Part shown: positions 24,818 to 36,200 of the stretch, piece by piece | Layout: each line of letters begins with the position of its first letter | Position numbering within the stretch: position 1 is the first letter of the stretch | Origin: Monodelphis domestica | Lineage: Eukaryota; Chordata; Mammalia; Didelphimorphia; Didelphidae | Assembly (NCBI RefSeq): GCF_027887165.1 | Contig: NC_077227.1 | Span: 79,914,430-79,978,429, forward strand | Reading direction: 5' to 3' | Length of the DNA stretch: 64,000 bases | Program-made: the position numbers and the translations under genes | Notes under the pieces: model-generated | Databases searched by the model: none | What the model was told of the DNA's origin: nothing | Seen by the model: only the letters and a program-made list of their open reading frames with translations

Positions 24818-25166
24818 TGTTAAGATTAAACTTTAGTTTCTAGTAATAAAAGTATTATATTTTATGAGGTTTATTAAAGATTGAGAAATAGAGAAAATAC
24901 AAAATAAGAAAGCACGTGTCTAAGCCCAGAGAGCCCATTCACAATCACTCACTCTACATTCTTCCTGGTACAGCCTCATGAGCACAGACATGGAAGCCAA
25001 GGGAGAGAGCCTTTGGAAGTGGAAGCAGGAAGAGCACTCAGTAAGCTTTACTGCCAGTTTAAATAGAAATTTTGATCTCGCACTCAGGGAGATTAGAGAG
25101 CATCTTAGGAACTAGAGCAAGGACTTCTGGGGATTGAAGTCTGGGGTTCAAATCTCCATTTTTAGA
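24818..25166 (-). repeat. 5' LTR of the 7.9-kb LTR element
   Basis: 349-bp partner of the LTR at 17,287-17,634. It is the 5' LTR for the minus-strand element. It is followed on the plus strand by the GTAT target duplication and then LINE-1 ORF2. Confidence 0.85.
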
Positions 25167-26371
25167 GTATATACTTTTTTCACAGTAGTACATGGCACCT
25201 TCACAAAATCTGACTATATAATAGGGCATAAAAACCCAATAACCAAATGTAGAGAAGCAGAAATATTAAATGTGCCCTTTTCAGATCATAATGCAATAAA
25301 AATTACATTCAAGAAAGGGCAGCAGAAATATTAAAAGTTAATTGGAAATGAAATAATTTTATCCTACAGAATGAATAGGATTAAGGACAAATCATAGAAA
25401 TAATAAAAATTTTCATTAAAGAGAATGATAATGAGGGGACAACATCCCAAATTTATGAGATGCAGCCAAAGCTGTGCTTAGGGGGAAATTCATCTCTAAA
25501 TGTGCACATCAATAAAATAAGAGAAAGAGCAGATCAATGAATTGAATAAAAAATAACAAATTAAAAATCCCCAATTAAAGACCTAATTAGAAATTCTGAA
25601 AAAACAAAGGGGAGATTTATAAAACTTTAAGTAAGAAAACCATTGAACTAATAAATAAGAAAAGGAGATGGTTTTATGAAAAAATAAATAAAACAGATAA
25701 ACTACTGGCTATTTTGATTTTTTTTAAAAAAGAAAGAAGAAAATCAAATTGCCAGTATCAAAAAAGAAAAATGAAAAATTACAACCAATGAAGATGAAAT
25801 TAAAGTAAATTGGGATTTATTTGCCCAACTATATGCCAATAAATCTAACAATCTAAGTGAAATACATGAATATTTATAAATATATAAACTGCCTAGATTA
25901 ACAAAAGAGAAAACAGAATACTTAACCCTATCACAGAAAAAGAAATTGAACAAACCATCAAAGAATTTGCTAAGAAAAAATACCCAGGGTCAGTTGGATT
26001 CACAAGTGAATTCAAACATTTAAAGACCATTCAAGGAAAAGTTCACTCCAATTACTATATAAACTAATTGGAAAAATTGGGAAGGAAGGAATTTTGCCAA
26101 ATTCCCTTTATGATATAAATAGGGTACTGATACCTAAACCAGGAAGAGAAAGAAAACTTCAGACTAATCTTCCTCATGAATATTGGTGCAAAATTTTAAA
26201 ATAAAATACTATGAAGGAGATAACAGTATTATATCACAAGAATCATACACCATTTGATCAGGTGGATTTTATACCAGAAATGCAGGGATGGTTCAACATT
26301 AGGAAAACTTATCAGTATAATTTACCATATCAATAACACAATTAACAGATACCATATGACTATCTTGGCAG
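25167..26371 (+). mobile_element. LINE-1 copy B, right part (ORF2 endonuclease to RT)
   Basis: Continues the LINE-1 ORF2 that stops at 17,286. Landmarks in order: ttcacagtagtacatggcac, ttcagatcataatgcaataa, gatgcagccaaagctgtgct, aattaaaaatccccaattaa, gaaattgaacaaaccatcaa, a (S/P)G-region block near 25,985, and the RT block gatggttcaacattaggaaa near 26,288. There are many stops and small indels. It ends abruptly near 26,371, where minus-oriented LINE-1 sequence begins. Confidence 0.85.
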
Positions 26372-28495
26372 TTTTCTTGATATCATATGCAGTTATCAGC
26401 TTCTACAATTATAATTTTTAAGGAATTATTTTCTTCAATGAGTTTTTGAACCTTCCCCCCTCCCCAATTTGGCCAACTCTACTTTTTTTCTATTTTCATT
26501 ATGTAAAAATTTGCACCTCTTTCACTATTTACCTAATTCTGTTTCTTGAGGTGTGCTTTTCTTTCATATAGTTTGTGCTTCTTTTACCAAGCTTTTGTCT
26601 TTTTATAGTTTTTCTTGAATTGCTCTCATTTCTTTCCCCAAAGTTTCATCTACCAGTCTTATTTGATTTTTAAACATTTTTAAAAACTCTTCCAGGAATT
26701 CTTGTTGGACTTATTATGTTCAGTTTGAATTTTTTTTCCCCTTTGAGGCTTTGTTTGTAATTGTTTTGACCTTGTAATCTTATGAGTTTGTGTTTTGATC
26801 TCCCTTGTCACCACAGTAGCTTTTTGTGATCAGGTTCTTTGTCATTTGCTCATTTTTCTAATTCACTTCATGACTTTGAATTTTATGTTAGTTGGGCTCT
26901 GTTCACCTGGGATAGGGAATCAGTGAGGTACTGTCTCAAGCTTCAGGCTTTATCAAATTGCTGTTTTGTCAACTAGTTCTAGAGGTTTAGATGTTTTTGG
27001 TGAATCCAAGGTGGTGTGATCCAGGAAGGATTCCTGATCCCTTGCAGTCACTAATTGTTATTGCTCCTTGGGGTCCCTATTCCCTTGTGATCAAAAGTGC
27101 TCCCCTGCACCTTGGAACTGCAACCTGGAAGGTGAAATGGTCAATGGAATTGCCAAACAACACCTAGTGCTGGCACAGGGGTCCCTTGGAATCTCTTTCT
27201 AACCAGTTGTCCAATTCTCTTACCCTCTCTAGGCTAAGAGCTTTGGAAGGAATCAAATGATTCTAAAATTCTCCCTCCTTATTTTCCAGGCCACATTTGT
27301 TTTTGATATCAGATTTATTTAAATTTCCTTCTTTTTCAATTCAATTGATTTTAATTTTTCTTGACTTTTTTAAAAATTTAATTTAATTTTTAAAAACCCT
27401 TACCTTCTGTCTTGGAGTAAATACTGTATATTTCCCTTTTTTTTAAACCCTTACCTTCTGTCTTGGAGTCAATATTGTGTATTGGCTCCAAGACAGAAGA
27501 GTGGTAAGGGCTAGGCAATGGGGGTTAAGTGACTTGCCCAGGGTCACACAACTGGGAAGTGTGAGGCCAGATTTGAACCTAGGACCTCCCATCTCTAGGT
27601 CTAGCTCTCAATCCACTGAGCTACCAGCTGCCCCCTTGACTTATTGAAGTCATTGATTTTTATTAGATCCATTCTAGTTTTCAGGGAGTCCATTTCTTAA
27701 GTAACATTTACCAATTTCTCTTCTAAGTTATTTATTCTCCTATTCTTTCCTCCATAGCTTCTATTTTATTTTTTCCCTTACTAATATTTCTTCTACATAT
27801 ACATGTAATCTTTTTAGAAAATCCAGTTTTGTCTTTGAGTCTCTGCTTGTAGTTATAATGAAGCTAGATTTATAATTTTTTATATTAGTGATTTCATTTA
27901 CTCATCTCTCCAGCTATATTAAGTTCCTAGATTGGGACTTTGTGTCAAAGCCAGACTCCTACCTCTTACTACATTTCTGGTGGAATGGTGAGCCTTGTTT
28001 AGATTTGGGTCTTCTGGATTCCTGAGCTGACCTCTCCCTCTTCGAATTAGGTTCCTCTGGATCTTTGAGGTTCAGAGTAATAGATCTTTATGGTTTTTTC
28101 CTGGAGTTTCAAGAGAAAGAATCTCAGAGCTTATGCGTCTGAGTGATATATCACACCCTAGCTACTGCATGTTATACATTGGTTGCTGTCTGCTGCCATA
28201 GTTCAGAACCTCCAAGTTTCCTTTCTAAGGAGAACCTTCTGCTATATCCAGATACAGATACTTGCAGTTTACACGTGTCCTTTCTAGTAGCCAGAGAAGT
28301 CCTTTTTCCTATTGCTAATGGGCTAGACAGACTTCTTATGCAGTGCTGGGATGAAAGAAGTCACTGTAGATTGTTCATGGATTTTCTGAGCATCATCCAG
28401 TCTGGTGAGAATTTCTGGGTTTTGCTGAAGTAGGTGTGTGGGAGGGAGCTGGGGGGATTGCCTCTCATTCAGGCAGCCACTTGGCAGAAATCCCC
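26372..28495 (-). mobile_element. LINE-1 5' half (leader and ORF1), minus strand
   Basis: T-rich sequence whose reverse complement resembles marsupial LINE-1 ORF1 with its coiled-coil region (about 26,380-27,300 and 27,640-27,900) and leader. The 5' leader ends at 28,495 with ggcagccacttggcagaaat on the plus strand, the kind of block seen at the 5' end of marsupial LINE-1. It is interrupted by a SINE at 27,397. It is a separate insertion or an inverted piece relative to copy B. Confidence 0.6.
27397..27637 (-). mobile_element. tRNA-derived marsupial SINE, minus strand
   Basis: Near-complete copy. Plus-strand landmarks are acccttaccttctgtcttgg (present twice, at about 27,397 and 27,449, a short tail duplication), gaagagtggtaagggctagg, aagtgacttgcccagggtca, cagatttgaacctaggacct, and caatccactgagctaccagc. 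It is inserted into the LINE-1 at 26,372-28,495. Confidence 0.9.
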
Positions 28496-29468
28496 AGGAA
28501 ATTTACATTTTCATTAGAGGAAGATAACACAAAAGGAGAACTAGAAGGAGGGGATTGTTTGTGCAGAGTGGCTTGGTGAGGAGGCTTAGAAACCTAGAAA
28601 AATAAGGCATTCTCTCACTTATAAAAGTCAAAGGACCCAAAGCTGAAACCTGTCATTGGTTGAGAGGTGGAAGTGACGGGACAAGCAAAGAAGGCATAGT
28701 TTTGCAATAGCCCCCAGAACAAGAGTAATTTGTCCTTTGAGACTTGGTTTAGGAGGCTAAGGCTCAAGCTATGAAGTGGCTTTAGTAACCCACGGCATAA
28801 AGAAGCCAACTCATAAGGAGTCAATACTTCCCAAACTTGGTGGGCGCCCCACCGCCATCCTTATATCCAATACACCCTGATGACCGGGTGATGCAGCCAG
28901 ATGGCAAGGACACTTGTTTTTCTCATATTCATCCTCAAAGAACTTAGTTTGTGTTTGAAAAATACCTGCGGAATGATCCACTTTTGCATCATTCAAACTG
29001 GGTTACCTAATGTGGGGTTGGATATGCTCAGGGCTGCCTCCCCACTCCTAGCTTCTATTTCTTTCAGGCTTAAAATGACCCCTCTCCTACTTCTTATTCA
29101 GGGTATTATTTGCCATAAGGAGATGCAGCATACAGCAGGAAAGTTAGACTCATTCATGTACAAGTGTAAGTTCCACTTCTATAGGTAATACCTATACACG
29201 CCCTTTGAGAACAACAGTCCTACTACACCACACACCACACTGAAATGTCTAATGACACTATCAAACTCTTTAAAACGCCCAAGCAATGCTATGAACACCC
29301 AGACGAATAACATTTAAAAAGTGAAATTGCTCCTGAGAAAAACGAATTTACACAGACATAAGCCTTATTCTCACTTGGGAGGAAAAGAACAGGAACAAAA
29401 TTTTCTTTGCCTAGCCAGCTAGTAAATTTCTCTACTAAAATCCCCGTGATACTATGTCGCCGTATGGA
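28496..29468. other. Intergenic, downstream of CCNJ, nothing recognised
   Basis: Unique-looking sequence with no recognised repeat and no exon. Short open frames on both strands are unsupported. Confidence 0.4.
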
Positions 29469-29596
29469 GATGACCCTAGGTTTTTTGTTTTTTAATTCAT
29501 TTAATTGATTTAGAATATTTTTCCCTGGTTATATGATTCATATTCTTTCCCTCTCCTTGCGTAGCCGAGTAATTCCAGGGATGACCCTAGGTTTTT
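29469..29596 (-). mobile_element. Very short LINE-1-type insertion with 17-bp target duplication
   Basis: A perfect 17-bp repeat gatgaccctaggttttt (29,469-29,485 and 29,580-29,596) brackets only 94 bp. The insert reads as a LINE-1-type 3' end on the minus strand, with its T-rich edge at the left corresponding to the A-tail. On the minus strand the target reads TTTT/AAAAA, the standard LINE-1 endonuclease site. It is a severely 5'-truncated copy. Confidence 0.9.
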
Positions 29597-29995
29597 AAAA
29601 GAATACACATTGGGGCATGTCCTGCTAAGCTGGAAAGGCTGAGCATAGATCCAGGGATAAGATCAAGTCTATGGGCCAGGAAGCAGTCTGATTAAATTCA
29701 GAAAGGTCTATCATCAGATTAATCATAAAGTGATCAATTCTTTAGCCCCAGGGGCTCCTGAAAAATGAAGGAACTCAGAACCATGATGGAGCTAATAGAA
29801 CAGTTTGAGAGAAAGAATTGAAATGAAGACACCAAAGGAAACAGAGATATAAAGTTTCAGTAAGTCTCATTTTAACTTGGCCCCTGCTCCCTGCCCTTCT
29901 GCCTCAATCTCTGGGTTGCCTTTTGCCTTTCCTCTCCTGTCTTTGTTCTTTATTTTTCAATTCCCTACTTGCTTTCGCTTTTGGAAAGCAAAAAC

Positions 29996-32881
29996 TGCAT
30001 AATTATACTTTATTTAAGATGCATTTGTTATCCTCTGCATCTAAACACTGAATATAAGAATAGACCACAATAAGTTTAATGAACTGAGTTAACTAAAGAC
30101 AAATGTGCACAATTACTGCGTAATACCATTTCTGGACTGATTTCTTTTTATTATTTGTAAATATAACTAAATAAACAAGTCTGACTTATAGTTCAACATA
30201 GTTAGATGAAATCACAAGTATACATCAAGAGCTCATATTTAATCAAATACCAAAGCCATAGTACTCAAAACTAGTTTTATTGTAAAATTCCAAGTGCATA
30301 GCACTCATCTAGATTCCATTGTTGTGGACTTTTGCATTATAAGCACTATTTGGAATTAATGCCATAACACACACATACATTTTGGTTTGCAGTCTGACAT
30401 TTAGTAGTGTATTTCACTGGACTTTGGTGAAGCCCTCTTCTATATAAAATGAATCTGTTCACAGTACATGTTTTGATGGTCTTTGTACTCAAGAGAAACT
30501 CAGACTAAGCAATAAGTTAAATAAAACAAAACAAAATTCCAAGGCAGCAAGCAATAATGAATTGCTTTTAAACTGAAACCTGAAGCTTTAAAATAGCCAA
30601 ATAAAAAGGGGTATGCAGCAATGATAACCAATTATTTAATTCCATCCTTAAAATCAATCCACTATTAGTTGGCTGTCTGAATATAAGACTGGAAATTATT
30701 GAATTCTTTTTAAAAAAGTACTCTTCTGCAACAAGAATGACATTTAAACCAATAAAAGCATTTGACAAGACGTTAAGTTATCATAGGCACCAGCACCAGC
30801 TGTTGTTTCAAGTTGGGATCTCTATCCCAAAACTTTACATTCATCACATATCGAGGTAGTTAAAATATTAAAGGCTTGACTTAAGGTTGCAGTACTGTGA
30901 AATATGAATATGACAAAGTTTCCTTTTGTGTCAACTTCCCCCAAATCAAGTTTTCTCCAGGCAAGAAACTTACAAATAAGCAAATATGAATAAACAATGT
31001 TGGAGGTGGGGGGAAGAGTTAATTTTTTAAATGGCACTTTAAGAAAGCACACCTTCCATAGTGAATGTTTTAGTCTTAACCTGAGTATTGCTTTCTACTA
31101 AACTTACTACAGAATGACTAAAGCATCTTAAGCACAGTTTATTCTTTTAAGGAAAAAAAAGGAAATTGTCTCAAACACTTACTTCACATATGTAGAACTA
31201 CCACCTGCATCAAGAATTGACATTTTCCTGGGAGTTTCCCTTCCTCTGCCAAGTCCCTTCCCTATCAAGGAGTACCTCAACTACTTTGACTCCTGCTGCA
31301 TACCCATATCTTGGCAATCATATTGACACTGAAAATTTAGCACATAAGACGGCAGTCAATTATCTGCCATGTGCATTCCTTTCCATGGAAGTGCTACTTA
31401 AAAAAAACTTCTTTAAAGAACTTACTCATTTTTAAGCAAGGAAGACACCCTCCACCAAACCCCCCTCTCTCTGCCCACAAAGAAAATATATGTAGCTAAC
31501 AGCATAGTTATTGTAATATATTTATTTTCTCCCTTTTAACTTACTACCTGCCTGCCCACCCCCTCCCCTGAACACTCCACATCCTCCAAGTTGCCCTTGT
31601 GGCCATGATTACTGCTTTATCCACCCACTAATAAGGCAGTGGAATTTTAGAGAATAAGCCAGTCCTAGTACTGTACAAACCAGCTGCCATTAAAGCAATT
31701 TTCTATAAGCGCCCTTAAATAACATTTATTAGTTGGATCCAAAAGTTAGTTATAAATCTCTGTCTCTTGTGAAACAGAAAGTGCCACCTGGCACAAACCT
31801 GAGAACCTTTCCTTACAAATACTTTTTTAGGCTCTGCATTTTGTAATTGTGCTACCGCTTGAAAAAATAAAAGAACCTCGAACTACCAAATTTGGGGATA
31901 AATCAGATTGACTTAGGAAATACAAAACCTACATATAGACATATAAAAATGAACCACAGGTATAACCATTTTATCTGTCCTGCGCTATAATCCTATATTC
32001 TCATTTGAAAGCAAATGGAAATATTTTGGCCTAATTATAATTTATGAACATTTATAAATTCCTCTGGCTGTCAATGCTCTCAATATCGCACAAGCATGCT
32101 GCATTACAGTTAAGTGTTTCCAAGCAGTGCAAATTCCCTGAGTTAGTATGTGTTTTCATCTAAACTTGAGGCAATGATGTGTATTAAAATCATGATTTTA
32201 TAAATGGAGACAAATTTTGCCCTTGATCTCAATCTGTATGTCCAAATACACATACTATTTGTAAGAGGAAGTTATGTAAAATAATTTCTACTAATGAATT
32301 TAGTAGTTTTCTATAGCACAGACTGATGATACTGCAGCATAGCACTCAATGAATCTGAATGTAGTCAAAGTTCATCTAGAAATCAAGTATGTTATTCAAA
32401 ATCAGAATATACAAAAATGACCTCTTCAAAAAGTAATACTGCAAATTTCCTTCATACAAAAACCATTTGGCAAGTCCACAGAAAAGTGGTTTCCTTGAGA
32501 TTAATGTCAGTATAAAGTTTATCGTAAGACAAATGCCATTATGATGAATTATGAACTGTTCCAAATGCTTTTTTTCTTTTTGGTAATGAATAATGCTTGA
32601 AATAATTGGACCTTCATTTGGGGTTTGGACATTTTTGCTCTACAGATTCTTGTGGACATAACATGCAACAGATTGGACATGTTCATAAGTATTACTTCAG
32701 TTTTCCCCATGAATACATGATGCAATGAAAGGAATACTTTAATTTCAATTTGTGTGGGTTCAGTGTTTGAAATCTTGTCTCCATTCAGCTCTGCTTTCCA
32801 TCTGAATAGAGCTCCTTCTCTTAATCTAGGTCCTTAGAGGTGATGAGAATAGTCTGGATCAATGCTTATGCTGACAAATCC
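29996..32881 (-). other. CCNJ: CCNJ 3' UTR
   Basis: Runs from the stop codon to a predicted cleavage site at about 29,996. It is 2.9 kb, AT-rich and free of any repeat I recognise, in sharp contrast to the flanks and introns, which fits a retained regulatory UTR. Additional AATAAA motifs on the minus strand at 31,521-31,526, 30,276-30,281 and 30,147-30,152 could give shorter forms, and one at 29,949-29,954 a slightly longer one. The length is inference, as no transcript evidence is available. Confidence 0.6.
30009..30014 (-). terminator. Predicted CCNJ poly(A) signal
   Basis: AATAAA on the minus strand, followed 13 nt later by a CA dinucleotide (cleavage near 29,996) and at once by a T-rich element (gttttt). 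This is the best-formed poly(A) site downstream of the CCNJ stop codon. Confidence 0.6.
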
Positions 32882-33296
32882 TCACCTCTCAAAGCATGGA
32901 GTGACACAAGGATAATGTTCATTTATTTGATAACTCCTGTTATAAGAAACACTAAGACATGGCTTAACCTCTACTGGTATTGCCAGGGACATGCCAACAC
33001 CAGTCTGCACATGCCCAAGGCCTTGAACGTTGGTCTGTAAGCCGGAAGGACAAGTCTGTAAAGTGTAGGTTGAGGTGTGAGTGCTGGTAGATACTATCTG
33101 TTGGCAGTTTTGTTGCTCTGACACTGGATGGCGATACTGCAGTGAGCTCTGATGTGGCTGATGGAGATACTGAGGCTGCTGGATGGGGATGGGTCTTGTC
33201 GTTTGGGATGCAGGGTGAAACACACTCAGCTGACCTTGCTGGGGGCCAGGCTGTCCTTTCTGTTTGTTTGCTTCTTTTACATCATTATCGTGGGCA
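32882..33296 (-). CDS. CCNJ: CCNJ coding exon 5 (residues 247-384 and stop)
   Basis: 415 bp, acceptor ...TATCTTAG, first base completing Ile247, then [12 protein letters not shown]. The tail is rich in Gln, Thr, His and Tyr ([17 protein letters not shown]) and ends [17 protein letters not shown] with TGA at 32,884-32,882. The Ser/Thr stretch near [10 protein letters not shown] looks one residue longer than the human one I remember. The open frame before 33,296 is intron. Confidence 0.97.
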
Positions 33297-36200
33297 CTAA
33301 GATACAAAGAGACAAAATACCCAAGTTATCTTAAATAATTAAGTATTCATTGCTTCATAGACATCTTACCATAATAATTCTAAAAAACCTTTAAAAAAGA
33401 TAAGTTTGGCAAAAGACATACCAATAAGCTGATCTCATATGACTGATTCTACCAAATATGCTCTCCAGAAAATAACTCATTTTAGAATTTGACAGTCAAG
33501 AGAGGAGATTGTATGTAGCATGTGGTCAGATATGTACACTAGACTTAGGGAAGCAAAGTTTTAAAAACTTTTTAAATTTGGAGAAAGAAAGGAGCAGGGT
33601 TGGCTAAGTGGACGAGAGGCAGGCACAGAGATAGAAGGTCCTGGGTTCAAATTTGACTTCAGACATTTCCTAGCTGTATGACCCTGCATGAGTCACTTAA
33701 CCCCCATTGTCTAGCCCTTACCACTCTTCTGCCTTAGAATCAATATACAGTATAGATTCTAAGATGGAAGGTAATGATTAAAAAAAATTTGGAGGAAAAA
33801 GATCACTGTGATTTTACAGCTTGACACTATAAAATAAAGGAACTAAAGATTCTGAGGAATGGGTTATTCCAATGAGAAAGAAGAGGAAGAGATATCTACA
33901 GAGAACAACATAGCAGTAATACAAGATCTCTTTGATAAATTCAGATTTTTATAAATGTACTAAAAAACAGGCACAGAACCAACCTGAATGAGAAATATAA
34001 TAAAGGAATCTAAATATAATAGGAAAACTCAGTAGTATTCCTTTATTGATGTAACATTTATTTAGTTATTCCTCAATGAGCATCTAATTCATTTTCAGAT
34101 CTTTGCTCCCACAAAAATTGTGATGTAAACAGTCTGCCATACATGAAGCATTCTATCAGTGAAGGGTATAGACATGTTAGTCATTTTATTGGCAAAATTC
34201 CAAATCACTTTCCAGAATGGGCATGTTAATTTGTAAGCCTTACCAACAATGGATGAAAACAGAGAAACACAGACTATAGTGAATTGATACGAAGATAAAA
34301 TTAAGAGCCAGAAAAACAATAAGCAAATATGCAGAGTGACTACAATAATGCAAATGGAAAGAACATCCACAAAACAATCAAAATACAATGTTGCATAATT
34401 AAAAGATAATAATAAAAATCTAATTTTTAATTTTTTAAAGAATAAAAGGAAGCCAGAGGACAGCTGTGTTGCTCAGTGGTTTGAGGGCCAGGCCCAGAGA
34501 CAGGAGGTCCTGGGTTCAAATCTGGCCTCAGACCCTTGCTAGCTGTATGACCCTGGGCGAGTCATTTAACCCCCATTGCCTAGCCCTTACTGCTCTTCTG
34601 CCTTGGAACCAATACACAGTATTGATTCTAAGGTGGTAAGTACAAAGTTTGGGGGGTTGTGGGGGGAAAGAAGGCTAGGAAGTCAGTGTGGTACAATAGA
34701 AACAGTCAATATATTTGGGTTCAAATACCACATACCATGTGGTCATGTTTAGCCATTTATACTATAATTTGGTTTACTTGTTTGCAAAGGATAGAAGGTA
34801 TCATTTGGTAAGGATAGGTGAGGACTGGATGCTATGATTTCACTGGTATTGGGAACTCCCAAACAAGAAATCTACTTCTAACAAGGCAGGTCAATATCTT
34901 TTCTATAACTTATAATAGCTAACCTTTATGTGAGATTTATTATGTTTCAGGCACTATGTTAAGCACTTTAGAATGATTATTTCATTTGATCTACACAACC
35001 ACCCTGGAAGGTAGCTGTGATTATTTTAACCCTATTTTACAGCTGAGGAAACTGAAGCAGAGGTTAAGTGACTTGCCCAGGGTCATACAGCTAGTAAGTC
35101 TGACGCTGGACTTGAACTAGGTCTTCCTAACTCTAGGACCAATGCTCTGTTCACTGTATCACTTAGCTGCTCCTAACTTACAACTTCTAGTATTAGAGTT
35201 GTCTGGGACATTCATTCGTTAAGTGACTTGTCCAACATCACATAGCAGTAGGTTATCAGAGATGGGACTTGAAATCAAGGCTTCCTGGTTCTGAGGCCAG
35301 CTCAGTATTTCATTAGGCTATGGTGACTTTCTCATCTGTGAATGAGGATAATGCTAACATTATCTAGCTCACAGATTTATTGTAAAGAAAGTTGTTTACA
35401 AATATCAAAACACTGCATACATGTAATTTAGCATTGTGTGCACTGATGAGAGAGAAAAAATAACAGAATTACTCATCTACTTTTTTTCTGTTTTCTCTAT
35501 CAAGGGGAACAATCTTCAGATGGAAAAAGATAGAACAGTCACAGTAAAGAGGAAATTAAAACCCAAGATAAGTGAGCTGATTGTAAAAGTACCTGTTAGC
35601 CCATAAAGTTCAAATTACCTGACCAGATTGCAGAATACAACCTATAGCGCTGAGAGAACTTGCAGATGTGATTGCTAAATGTCTATCTGAGATCTTCCTG
35701 TGACTATGAAGGTGCTAGCCTTAAGAGCAACGATGCCTCAATTTTTCAAAATGCTATGAGGGCCGATTCTGAAACTAGACTGATATCTCCTCTAGTAAAG
35801 TTCTAAAGCAGACTGCTTTCTAAGTTTTTTTAAAAAGCAGCAATCAGTAAGACCTGGCCTAAGGCCACCTGACACAGATTAAGGGAATACTGAGGACAAA
35901 GTATGTATGAATTTCAGCAAGGTGTCAGACAAAGTCTCTTCTAATATCTTTGTGGTCAAGATGAAGTAATCGCAAGTTAGGCAATGGTGGCCCCTACAAA
36001 GTATGTGTGAGAACAGGAAACAAAGTCTCTTCATCACAGGTCAGAGCTATGGAGGAAAACAACTGTTGTCCACCTATTATTCAGACCAGGCTAAGAAGGT
36101 TTGCATGCATCTGATTCTTTGGCTAATATTAGCCATGGATCCCCTTTGCAATTTTATGCCCCCAAAAGTATAGTCAGGGACCCTACCTGGCTTCTAGGGG

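Larger units (their letters stand above)
17287..25166 (-). mobile_element. LTR retroelement (endogenous retrovirus-like), two LTRs
   Basis: Two direct repeats of about 348 bp bracket a 7.9-kb unit and are flanked by the same 4-bp repeat GTAT (17,283-17,286 and 25,167-25,170). LINE-1 ORF2 runs into it and continues after it. On the minus strand each LTR has an AATAAA near its 3' end, and a G-rich purine tract (aaatgggggca, plus 17,635-17,645) lies just before the LTR at 17,287. The element is therefore on the minus strand. Removing the later insertions leaves an internal region of only about 2.9 kb. I recognise no gag, pol or env in it, so it looks like a non-autonomous or heavily decayed element. 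A 4-bp duplication suggests class I. The LTRs differ by roughly 8% by eye, suggesting insertion on the order of 10-20 million years ago under usual mammalian rates (inference). Confidence 0.75.
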
